This document shows positions 33,523 to 45,220 of a stretch of DNA of 64,000 nt, piece after piece. Under the pieces are notes generated by a model. It was given only the letters and a program-made list of their open reading frames with translations, was not told where the DNA came from and did not search any database. The stretch covers positions 53,716,001-53,780,000 of the forward strand of contig NC_077240.1 of assembly GCF_947179165.1 (NCBI RefSeq). The letters are read 5' to 3'. The DNA comes from Solanum dulcamara. Taxonomy: Eukaryota; Streptophyta; Magnoliopsida; Solanales; Solanaceae. Made by a program: the position numbers and the translations under genes. Each line of letters opens with the position of its first letter. Position 1 is the first letter of the stretch.

Positions 33523-34977
33523 GCCTGCACATTCGTGAAACCTTGACATATGAGAGACTGGGCGTACTGCCTCTAAATCCAACGGTAGGTCTAACTCATA
33601 GGCAACTTTTCCTATTCTACAAATGTTCTGATAAGGTCCAAGAGAAGTTTCTCTTTCTTGTCGAGTCCTGTTACGCCTTTCATGGGTGACGCTTTCACAA
33701 ATACTCAACCCCCAACTTCAAACTCAAAAGGTCAACGTCCATTATCTGAGTATGACTTCTGTCGACTCTGAGATGCTACTAGTTTCTCCTAAATGGGTTT
33801 CACTTTATTAATAGCCTATTGGCTCGTGTCCGGGCCCATCAATGGACCTTCATCAACCTTAAACTCACCAGTAGGTGCTCTGCGCCTACTACTATACGAA
33901 GCTTTCTAAGGTGCCATATGGGTGCTATTAGAAGCACTTCAATAAGTGACAAGCGATCACTCCATCTATCTCTGAAGTTAATAATACAGGCCCGCAACAT
34001 GGTTTCTAGCGTTTGCATAGTGCACTCGGCCTGTCCATTAGTCTGAGGGTGAAAGGTTGTGCTAAGATTCACCTAAGTTCCCAATTCCTTCTTTGGAATG
34101 ATCTCCAGAAGTTAACTGTAGATGGGGCTTCTCTGTTTGAGATTATAGCTATGGGGATCCCGTGAAGTTGTACTATTTCTTTTATTATATAGTGTTTTAT
34201 AGTCCTTGGCTGAATACATGGTCCTAATTGGAAAAATGCGGGCTGGTTCTTTTCAGCCTATCCACAACAGTTCATATGAACTTATACTTCCGTACAATGC
34301 GAGGTCAGCCTGTACTATAACCTATATTTAATGCCTTACATTTCTGAGTCGGGATTTCCATCCCCTGTAACAGGCTATCAAGCCTTTGATGCGCAATTTT
34401 GTTTAAGCTATTGCACAACCCCTCTTAATCTAGCTTATAACACTTTAGGCATGTTATACCGCACTTTTACTCGCATCTTCTCTCCAGTTCCTTTATCACA
34501 CATCATATCGTAATCTTTATACAAACATATGTAGGTGCTTAGAGCAGTCCAGAAATTGCCTTAGAGTCACTATACTAGTCTCTTTGGTCATACCTATTTT
34601 GCTTCCTTCACTTACTCTTAAGTTTTCTCATATTCCAGTATAGGAGAGATTTCTTATCCTTTCTCTTTTGTTACTTGTATATCACAATGTCAGTACCCAG
34701 TAACTCTGTTACCAACATCCTAGCCTTTAGCCAAGTGTAGTCTGGCTATCTCTTATAATATTTTTAAGTTCTCATTGTGATTCCCTTGTCATATTCATCC
34801 CCTTTATATGCACCCTTTCTTTGATGTTATAATATTCAAGGTTCTTACTAATAATTCTCAGCACCATCTCAGATATCATGGCTTTTATCAGTTCACTACT
34901 GGCTTTCAGATCTTGTTAATTCATGCCGGTATAGAATCTCACTTGAAGCCACTTCCCCCCTTTAGGGTGTACCCATG
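33523..34977 (-). pseudogene. E3 pol remnant: integrase core and C-terminus
   Basis: This minus-strand remnant runs on from the chromodomain beyond E2. At about 33523-33700 it shows the GPY-like LGPYQNICRIGKVAYELDLP and the decayed HVS stretch. At 33839-34072 it shows integrase core sequence with FHPQTNGQAE, in which the E corresponds to the last acidic residue of the DD35E triad, followed by METMLRAC-like residues and a frameshift. Further upstream only scraps remain, and the other catalytic residues are not visible. It is cut at 34977 by the LTR of E5. The remnant is more pol-like than E1, E2 or E4, so E3 probably descends from a coding copy. Confidence 0.75.
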
Positions 34978-37900
34978 TGTCACGATCCAACCTCGTAGGC
35001 CACGACTAGGGTTCGACCTGAACCCCCATATACATATTTATCAGTTGTAGTCAAGTTGAATGATAGACACATAATGTATATAAATCAAGTGTAGTCAAAC
35101 CAGACTACAAACAACATGACATGTACATAAGAACCCCCATGGGTCATAGCATTTCATATATCTGTAGCCTCTTCCATTTGCACCATAACCTGAAAGGGCA
35201 CGTAAGCCGACAAGGCTGCTATAATGTAATAACATATACCATACATCATGTAGACCCAGCTGAACCAAACTGACATACACAACCCACATATACATGTCTG
35301 CAGACCTTTAAAAATATTAACGACAACATATGGCGGGACAGGACCCCCACTGTACCCCTGAATAACAAAAACAATTATATACATTAGTGGCTAGTATCAA
35401 AAACTAGGCTCCGATACAATAGAGCCTCTTCCAGCTGAGCTGAACCGAATCCTAAACTGACGGACTCCCAAAACCTATATCTGTACCTGTGGGCATAAAA
35501 CGCAGCCCCCCCCAAAGAAAGGCGGTTAGTATGACATATGTACCGAGTATGTAAAATATAACATAATACAACTAGAAGCATATCTGAAATAGAGAAATAG
35601 GGGATAAAATATCAAATCAGAAATCTATACTTGTACCCTATGAATCATAAGAAGTATGCATGCTCAAATCATACAATATAGCCGGCCTTTTCAGAGGTCC
35701 AGTGAATCATATTTGTAGGACCATCATAGGCCTGATGCCATCACCATATTATTACAACACATATGGTGAGGGACTCAGTCAATAATGTAGTGAATTGTGC
35801 ACGAGAACATACCCTGGCCCGGGACTCAGTGATAGAAGGGTTACAGTATGCACAAGTAGAGTAGTGAGTAACCATATGCAATTTAAAACATTACCAAATA
35901 CTTGACCATATAAGAAGATAAAACTTTCGTCTAAGGACCCGAGTAGCGGTGTAATCATCTCGAGTGTTCTCTAAATGCCATTATGGGCTATGTCAGTTGT
36001 AATCTTGGGGACCCTAGACATGTACCAAGGTAAGGCCAGGTCTCTTATGGAATCAGAAACACTTGTTATCATATAGTCTTTAAGACTTGGAGCATGTACA
36101 TTGGTTACCTCTTTAACATATAGAAGTTCCTAGGGAAATAGTTCAACTACTATAAGAGTTCAATATTCAGAAGTAAATAAGAGATGCTTAAGAATGGAGT
36201 TACCCCGGAGCTCATATCATATTTAACTTACAACTAAGATATGCAAGAAAAAGAAAGAGAATAAGCTCTGTATAGTCTGTACTTTCCTTCATGTGGTCAT
36301 CATGTATATATTTCATACCTGGCCCATCCTGGGGATTGGTGAACAATTATGGCATCATAATCTCATTTTCATACCAAGTATATATCAAGAGAAGGGAAAG
36401 ATAACTTTCCACACACTACTTTTTAACATGTAGAAGCCTTAATAGGCAATACTCAATTTTTGTAGGAGTCCCAATACTAAGCAGTGGACAGGGATTATAA
36501 GGTGTACTTGGAGTTTTGGGAATGGAATTATCCCCTCACTTCACATACAATTCACTTAAGGCTACGACATGCCAAAAGAAAAGAAAGATAGCTTCACCTA
36601 CTTATGCCAAAACATGCCAAGAGAAAGTTTCACATACCTCTTACGGGCTATTCTTTATCACGTTCATGTCGTCATCCTCCAAACCTATTTAACATGGAAG
36701 AAATTCAAGTATAAACAACCTTAAACTTTTCAGCGCCTTAAGTTGCACTTTAGTGTTCATGGAACCTATGTCCTTGTTTGTCTCCTCGACTAGGTCTTTA
36801 ATTAGTTAAGGCGTTAACGAAAATTGGGAAGCACCTCCCCTATAATATGCCCTATCCGAATTTCCAATTACATCCCTAATCACTAAAGCCAACCAAAAAC
36901 AACACCCTGCAGCATATATACACATAAAAGTTGGCAACATTACACAACACAAGCTCCAGACAACTTGCTGAAAATTATGATACCAAAATAGGATTTCTAG
37001 TCTTTATTTCATAAAACCTTTAATTATACAAAACGAGGGGTCATGTGGCTGCAATCAGAAGCACCCACACCTCATTTAGATTAATTTTAGGCCCTGCAAC
37101 ACACCCCCACACACCTGCTGCAGCACACCACAAGCACAATACTTTCCTTCGACGATAATTCAACTATAACGACTCCAATTTAGATTGTCTTTAACATCAA
37201 GCATTTCTATGACATTTTCACATTTCCATACACCTATAGGGCAAGTAACACACTCCATAACAACACCATAAATTCTAAATTGAAAGGAGAAACCTTACCT
37301 TATTCAAAATTAGCCAAAACTGCCAAATTGCAACTCGAAACTTCTCTAAATGCGCTGAAATTGAGAGGACTATTTGTATCGCTTCCTTGCTGCCCCAAAA
37401 TGGAATTTTATGTTATAAAAAACCATTATATAACCGTGGTAAAATTTAAATAATTGATTCACAGAACGAAACTCGGAGGCTTACCTTGGCAGCCCCAAAT
37501 CCGTAGCTCCCTCTTCTTGCCCTCCAACGTTTTTCTCTTCAAGTTTCTAAGTGTAGGGCTGAAGAATTGAATCCGTAGATATCGTAAGATACATATATAC
37601 ATCTCCACATGGTTGATAAATACCGTAGATAATTAATTCACAGAGAAAAATTGGAGAACTTACCTTTAATTCTTCAAAACCATGGTTGCCTTGCTTTTTT
37701 GTTCTTCACGTTTTTTTCCTCTCTTTGGATGAAGTTTTAGATAACAAATGAGGTCCTTAGTCACAATACATGTAGATATATGTTGCCTTAGGGGGTGACA
37801 CATGTCATCTCCTAAGGGCGACATGTGTCCAGCCCCCATTGGGCCAACACATACATTCTGCCAATTAGGGGCTGCCACATGGTAGTGGGGTCCACCTCCC

Positions 37901-38338
37901 CCCAAGCAGGTGGGTCACCTACTTGAACCCAAGCAGGTGGGTCACCTACTTCCACGTGTCACTTCCCTACGCTACCACATGTCACTTCTCTATGTTGCCA
38001 TGTGTCATTCTCTCCTCTTTCTCGTGGGTTCGTAATCTCATCTTATTTTAAGAATCCGTGTAATCCTTGCTACGTAAGCTTGGTATGTACTCAAGTAACT
38101 CAAGTATGTAAAACTTCTAAGTTGGTAGCTTACGTAGGTAAATCGAGTCCTACGACTTGTTACTTGGCGTCCAACTTCTTTCGGATTCTTACGACCCTAT
38201 TTCCAACCTTGCCTACTACGGGGCATCACATTCTCCCTTCCTTGGAGTCATTTGATAGTGTCGTAGATTATCCGGTTCACATAATAACTTCTAAAAAGCT
38301 TAAGAGACATTCCGAGCTCAAGAGTGTGGGGTGTAACA
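34978..38338 (-). repeat. E5 3' LTR
   Basis: This 3,361 bp LTR has tips tgtcacgatcc and ggggtgtaaca on the + strand. A polypurine tract and palindrome (38354-38373) lie just to the right, so it is a 3' LTR of a minus-strand element. Its left flank is E3 internal sequence (pentamer ccatg). The partner LTR lies beyond the window. It carries the G-box palindromes near 37793-37830 and the double hairpin near 35505-35550. The frame at 38002-38379 is LTR sequence. Confidence 0.85.
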
Positions 38339-40721
38339 TCCTTCCCCCTTTAGAACATTCATCCCTGAATGTTAAATAAAACCTCCCTCACGACTTTATA
38401 CAGATTGTAGGGAGATTCTTTGGTATTGCCATAATACATACTTTCATCCAAGTAATTAATATACGAGTTTCAGGAGTTGGGGATAGACATCGGGAATAGA
38501 TACGAATACTTCTGTTTCCTGTCCTCTTCAATTTCCCAGGTCATCCCTTTTTTGGTTTTCGTTTTTCCATCATACATTGACGAAAGTCCCATCCTAGTTC
38601 GCAACCTTCTAATTTGCCGATCTAAGATAGCGATAGGTTGTTCCTCGTAGGATTCCATTTCCTGAACGTCATCTGTGGGACATACTCTGGGTGGCTCACC
38701 AGTAGCTTTATGAAGCATCCCTATCTAATCGACTGGGCGTATAGTTTTCCAATCAGGTGGTAAGCTCAACTTACTGCCAGCTTTGCCCACCTTACAATCA
38801 ACTTGACAAGATCCAATGTATTTTGGTCTAAGTTTCCTTTTCTCACCGAATCTTATTACTCCCTTCCTGTGTAACCCTGTTATGAACACCTAATAATCAG
38901 TTTGAACTCTCCATATCGATGTCGATTATCTACATGTCACTTTTGCCGATTCTAGGCTGCTAGTCAATAGTTTGCTTAATCATATTTGGGCCTACTGACT
39001 TAATCTTTCTAACATCGATCCAATCAATATGAGACTTACACATCCTACCCCACCAGTCTTGTACGGGGTCATTGGGATACTGGAGTGGTAGCCATTATGG
39101 TAGGCAACTCGATAAGTGATGGATAATCATCCCAGCTACCTTCGAAGTTAACAACACCAGCTCGCGACATATCTTCTAGCGTCTAATAATGCGCTCAGTC
39201 TGTCCAGTAGTTTGAGGGAAAATGCAGTACTAAGACCTACTTGTGTTCTCGATCTCTTCTTGGTCTAATCTCTAGACATTAATTATAATTAAAGTCCCTC
39301 TATATAAGATAATAGCTGGGGAAACCTCATGGAGTCTTCCTACCTCCTTGACCTATAACTTTGCATAGTTTTAACTACGTAGGTAGGTTTGATTGAAAGC
39401 AAATGGGCTGATAATGAGTCTACTCACAATAATACCTATAGTACCCTCCTCTCGCAGAGTATAAAATAGGTTTGTAATGACGTTGATAATTTGGGACTCC
39501 TTAGTCTCGTATAGTCCTTCTCGACTCTTCTCAAAACTTTAACTGGCACTCTACCTTTTGGGTTTTGTTTTTCCATCCTCAGAGTTGGTTTTCTTAGTCG
39601 TTTTGTGCCCCGTCTATCATTACCTGATATAGTTTCGAAGGAATTTGACATATAAGTTTGCCATATTTTGGTAACCAGTTAGTTCCGCTCCTCTTGGTTA
39701 AATCATTTCATGATTTCCTTACCTCAGCTTGTCCCAACTTGTAACCCTTTAAATATGTCATCTCGTATCATCCTTTACTTTTATGAGAATACGAGAGGGT
39801 GCTCACCTTAATCCGAGAAATACCTTAGCATTGTCTCGCTAGGTCTGGTGTATTACCTTGTCATTTTCCCCCTTATCCTGCAATCAGTATCGGGATAGAC
39901 CTTTGTTCCAACCGTGACCACGCCTTACCTTGCCCTTGATACTAATTTCATCCCGACAGTTTGGCTAATCCTATCTTCGTAGCTTTTGGTGGGTATCCAA
40001 AATATCATAATTGCCTTGTCATTATTAAGCCCCTATTCCTTTTATCATGCACTTATTCACTTAGCCTGATGCTTATACATACATATCTGTAGGTTGCACA
40101 ACCATTCGGACACAACTTGTAGAAGGTAGACGTAGTCTTTCCGTCTCCTGGTTCATTCTACTGTACACATCTTACTCACATTGGAACTTGCTTGTCCTAT
40201 CTTGTTATACTTCTTTCTTCCCCCCACATTCACCCTTTACTCTTCTCATCTCCTACCATAGGAGGTGTTCTATTCCTTTTTCTTGGTTATTTATCTATCA
40301 CAATATCATTTGCGACCAACTCTATAGCTATTATGTTGGCTTTTAGTTTAGCATGATGTCATTATACTTCGTAGTGTTTCTTGAGTTATTCGATATCCTT
40401 TTATTGCTATACCCTTTTCTTTTCATACGCATTCACCTTCTAGCATTATGTCATTCAAGGTCTTGTTAAAAACTTCTTAACACTACCTTACATAGTATTC
40501 TAACTTCTATCCAACTATTGACGACTTCTAGATCTTCCTAACTTGGTTCAGCAAGGGATCTTATTGAAGTTTAAGCATACATCTCAAATATGTTGGCATA
40601 TCAATTGCCTCTATCTTACCCTTGTAGTTTTCTCACTTGCTTCCCCCTTTTAAAGGGTACTTACACCTTTATCTGCTTGTACCTTGTTCTATGTCTCTAT
40701 GTCTAGTCTTAATTTTGTCCA
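38339..40721 (-). mobile_element. E5 internal region, first part
   Basis: This minus-strand internal sequence matches the E1/E4 type. It contains a polypurine tract, palindrome, chromodomain (38470-38718), decayed integrase (to about 39400) and noncoding internal DNA. At the place where E1 and E4 carry the 5S insert I find no 5S-like sequence. The region is interrupted at 40721 by E4 and continues at 63463. Confidence 0.75.
38470..38718 (-). pseudogene. Chromodomain of E5
   Basis: An open 82-codon stretch holds YEEQPIAILDRQIRRLRTR, then MTWEIEEDRKQKYSYLFPMS, both characteristic of the family chromodomain. The middle (GLSSMYDGKTKTKK) is altered where VKVLWRN is expected, so the fold may be impaired. 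Upstream integrase is broken. Confidence 0.75.
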
Positions 40722-41481
40722 TGTAATGACCCAACCCCATAGGTTGCGACTGGGGTCCGACCTGGACCCCCCGTATACATATTTATATCAGTTGTGGTCA
40801 AGTCGTATTATAGATACGTAATGCATATAAATCAAGTGTAGTCAAACCGAACTACAAACAACATGATGCGTACATGAGAACCCCCATGCATTATAGCATT
40901 TCATATATCTGTAGCCTCTTTCATTTACATGATAATATGAAAGGGCACGCAAGTCGACGAGGCTGTCATAGCATAATAACACGTATAATACATCATATAG
41001 ACCCAACTGAAATAAACTGACATACACAACCCACATATACATGTCTGCAGACCTCTAACAATATTACTGACAACATATGGTGGGACAGGGCCCCCACCGT
41101 ACCCCTGAATAACATGTCCTAAGCTGACGACATCAATGACTAGTGCCAAAAACTAGGCTCCGAGATAATGGAGCCTCTTCCAGCTGAGCTGAACGAAATC
41201 CTAAGTTGACGAACTCCCAAAACCTGCCTCTGTATCTACGGGCATGAAATACAGCCCCTGAGAGAAGAGGGTCAGTACATATGTAGTGAGTATGTAAAAC
41301 ATAACACAACTAGAAGTATCGCTGAAATAGAGAAGCAGGGGATAAAATGTTATACAAGGAACCTGTACCTGTACTCTGTGATTTATAAAAGCATGCATGC
41401 TGAAATTATACCATATAGCCAGCCCTATCAGGGATCTGGTGAATACATCTATGAAACCATCATAGACCCAGTGCCATTACC
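40722..41481 (-). repeat. E4 3' LTR, piece 1
   Basis: This is the terminal part of the LTR (decayed tip tgtaatgaccc), including the double hairpin near 41253-41290. It is interrupted by the solo LTR at 41482. Confidence 0.85.
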
Positions 41482-44400
41482 TGTTACGACCCAACCCCGT
41501 GGGCCGCGATTGGGGTCCGACCTTGACCCCCATTTACGTAACTGTCGACTACAGTCAAATTGGACTATGTATAACATGATACTGCTCACAAAAACCTCAA
41601 TGGGTTAAAACATTTTCATGTTCATATAGCCTCCTAGATATAGGAACCAAACACATGAACCCAGTGGGTGATAAAATATTCATACACGTGTGGCCTCTTT
41701 CATTTGCATCATCTAATGAAAGGGAAAGCCAGCCGATAAGGCTGCCACAACATAATATCTTTTACAATATATCGCATAGGCATAACCGAAATAAACTCCT
41801 AAACAACCCACACACATATGTCTACAAACCTCTAAGAATGGTAACAGCAACATATGGCGGGACAGGGCCCCTGCCGTACCCCTGGACAAATAAATATATA
41901 CATATCAAACAACCAGCATCAAAAGTTAGGCTCCGAAATAGTGGAGCACTCCCAACATCGCTGAGTGGAAACCCTAAGCCGGCGGACTTCCAAAATGAAC
42001 ATATGTACCTGCGGGCATGAAACGCAGCCCCCCAGATAACGGGGGGTCAGTACGATATATGTACTGAGTATATAAAGCATGGACTGTAACTAGTAAAGCC
42101 ATTACCAAAACAGAATGTGCAAAAATGAGCAAACTATCCAGAATACCAAAATGCTTTTCATAACCACGGATAATGTATGCAGAGAAACATATGCCATATC
42201 CGATCCCATTATGGGACTCGATGAAAAAATACAAAATGTGGTCGCCGCCCCATCACTGGCGCCACATCACATCATAACTCCAGAGTAGGGAATATCTCCA
42301 TAACAGATCATATCATATCAGATGGTCATATCAAATCATATCATATCATAGGTATACATGGCACATCATAACTCCATAATTCCCATGTACAGGTTGTACC
42401 TGCCCCCTCACGTCGGGGCATGGCGAACAAAGCAGAAAAGTATGCATGATAACAAAACCTGGCCCGGGCTCGGTGAAAGAAGCATTGAGGCATCCACGAG
42501 TGGAGTAGTGAGAAACCAAATGCAATTTAAATCATATTTGAGACTCGATGGAATAATCAAAATAAGCTATCATTCAAAATCCAGACAAGGATCATATCAA
42601 GTACTTTTTGAAAGTTACTATGGGTTATATCAAAATAGAACTTTTGGGAATTATATAAACATATCAAGGCATAACAAAATATCTTTTGGAAGTTGAGAAG
42701 TTGGCCATTCTAGCGGCTTTACGAATAGGAACTTCTTTAAAATCATATGAAAGTTATATACTTGTTTCTTAAAATCCACGCCGAAAAGGAATATTAGCTT
42801 TATATACTTATGTCAGAGAAATGCTAAAAGAAAGTATAAGCCTTACATACGTATGCCAAAACATGCCAAAAGAAAGAAACGTTAGCTTTACATACTTATA
42901 CCAAAACATGCCAAAAGAAGGAATAACTTTACATACTTATACCAAAACATGCCAAAAGAAGGAATAACTTTACATACCTGTTACGGGTTACTTTTTATCC
43001 CGTTCGTCTCGTCGTTATTTAAACCTAAGTAACATAAAAGCAATATGAGTATCAACCCTTCTTAACTTTCCAGCATCTTAGGTTACACCTTATTATTAAT
43101 GGAGTATATTTCCTTAGTCGTTTCCTCGACTAGTCCTTTAGTTTGTTAAGGCGTTAACGAAAATTGGGCAGCACCTCCCCTATAATGTGCCCTATCCAAA
43201 TTTCCAATTAGGTCCCTAAGACCTACAGCCAACCAACAACAATAAACTGCAGCAACTCAGACCAACAATATATAATATATACTCCAAACGACCTATCCAA
43301 AATACGATATCAAAATGAAGTTTCTAGTTTCCATTTTTGTCAAATCTTTAACCGTGCGAAGCGGGGGTCGTGTGGATGAAACCAGCATCTCCCCCACCTC
43401 ATTTAGAACATGTTTAGGACCTGAAACCACAAGCCACACCCCTGCAGCAGCACCTCACAAGAACAACACTTTGTTTCGACAACAATTCAACTATAACGAC
43501 TACAAATTAGTTTATTCCGAACGCCAAGTATTTCTAAGCCATTTTCATATTTCCAGCAACCAATAGGTCGTGTAACACCCTTTATAACAATGCCATAAAG
43601 TCCAACTTAAAAGAATAAACCTTACCTTACCCGAAATTGGCCAAAATTGTCAAGTCGCACCTCGGAACTTCTCTAGACGTGCTGAAATTAGGAGGACTGT
43701 TTGTATGACTTCCTTGCTGCCACAAATTGAAATTTTTGGTTGTAAAACACTATTATATAACCTTGTAACACCTCAAATAATTAATTCACGGAACAAAACT
43801 CATAGGCTCACCTTTTGGAGACCAAACCCGTAACCCTCTCTTTTTGGCTTTCTAAGTTTTCCTTCAACTTTTTCTTGTTTGTTCCAAGTGTAAAATTGAA
43901 ACCATGGTTCCGTAGGCATACTAAGACACATATATACACCTCCACATGTTTAAGAAACACTGTATATACTTAATTTATGGAGCAAAAGTGGAAGCTTACC
44001 TTTGTTTTCCTTGTTGCCGCCATAACACTCTCTCTTAACCTTAGGTTGTTTTTTTCTCCCTTTTGTTCACGTTTTTGGCTGAAATTCTGGATAAGTGAAT
44101 GACTAAGAGTCATTTTAACATGTATATATGGGATGCCTTGGAGGTGACACGTGTCAGCCCCTTAGGGTGACACGTGTCGAGCCATAATTGGCCACTGTAT
44201 CATGCTGCCAACTAGGGGCTGCCATGTGGCAGTGGGGTCCACCACCCCCCCAAGCAGGTGGGTCACCTTCTTGCTTGAGGTGCTGCCACGTGTCGCTTCT
44301 TCATTGGCTACCACGTGTCGTCTTTTTTTCCCTTCCTCGCGGGCTCGTAATCTCGTCTTATTTTTTGTACCTATGTAATCCGTGCTACGTAAGTTTGATA

Positions 44401-44654
44401 TATGCTTAAGTAGCTCAAGTGCATATGACTTTTAACTTAGTAGCTTACATAGGTAAATCGAGTCCTACGACTCATTACTTGGCCTCCAATTCCTTTCGGA
44501 CTCTTATGATTTCATCTCCAACCTTCTCTACTATGGGGTATTACATCCTCCCTTCGTTGGAGTCATTCAATAGTGTCGTAGCATATATGGTTCATATGAT
44601 AATGTCCAAGGAACTTATGAGACATTCCGAGTTTTAAAAGCGTGGGGTGTAACA
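41482..44654 (-). repeat. Solo LTR inside E4's LTR
   Basis: It is complete from tgttacgaccc to ggggtgtaaca (3,173 bp), with no internal region. The flanking pentamers ttacc (41477-41481) and tcacc (44655-44659) form a target duplication with one change. The interrupted sequence is intact in the sister LTR near 60828. It carries 41-bp tandem repeats (42845-42980). The frames at 41655-42020 and 42358-42696 lie in LTR sequence and match no known protein. Confidence 0.85.
42845..42980 (-). repeat. Tandem ~41-bp repeats in solo LTR
   Basis: Units containing accaaaacatgccaaaagaa and tttacatactta occur three to four times. The last two 41-bp units (from about 42890 and 42931) are identical. The single-copy form of this motif (cttttggcatgttttggtat on the other strand) is present in nearly every LTR here, so this is a local expansion. 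Confidence 0.75.
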
Positions 44655-44659
44655 TCACC

Positions 44660-45220
44660 ACCTTATTACAATACATCATCATATATATACATACGTGCGC
44701 TAGCCTTCTAGTGAGGGACTCAGTAAATAATGTAGTGAACTGTGCGTGAGATCCTGCCCTAACCCGAGACTCAGTGATAAAAGGGGTTACAGTATGCACG
44801 AGTAGAGTAGTGAGTAACCATATGCAATTTAAAACATTACCAGATACTTGACTGTATAAGAAGATTAAGCTTTTGTCTAAGGACCTGAGTAGCGGTGTAA
44901 CCATCTCGAGTATCCTCTAAATGCCATTATGGGCTACGTCAGTTGTAATCTCAGGGACCCTAGACATGTACCAACGTAAGGCCAAGTCACTTATGGAATC
45001 AGAAACACTTGTTATCATATAGTCTTTAAGACTTGGAGCCTGTACATTTGGTACCTTTTTAACATATAGAAGTTTCATGGGAAATAACTCAACTACTATA
45101 GGAGTTCAATATTTAGAAGTAAATAAGAGATGCTTAAGAATGGAATTACCCTAGAGCTCATATCATATTTAATTTAAAACTAAGACATGCCAAAAAAGAA
45201 AAAGAGAATAAGCTCTATAT
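44660..45220 (-). repeat. E4 3' LTR, piece 2
   Basis: This continues piece 1 after the solo LTR and ends at tatat (45216-45220), the target duplication of E6. It is collinear with 60829-61384 of the sister LTR. No gene seen. Confidence 0.85.
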
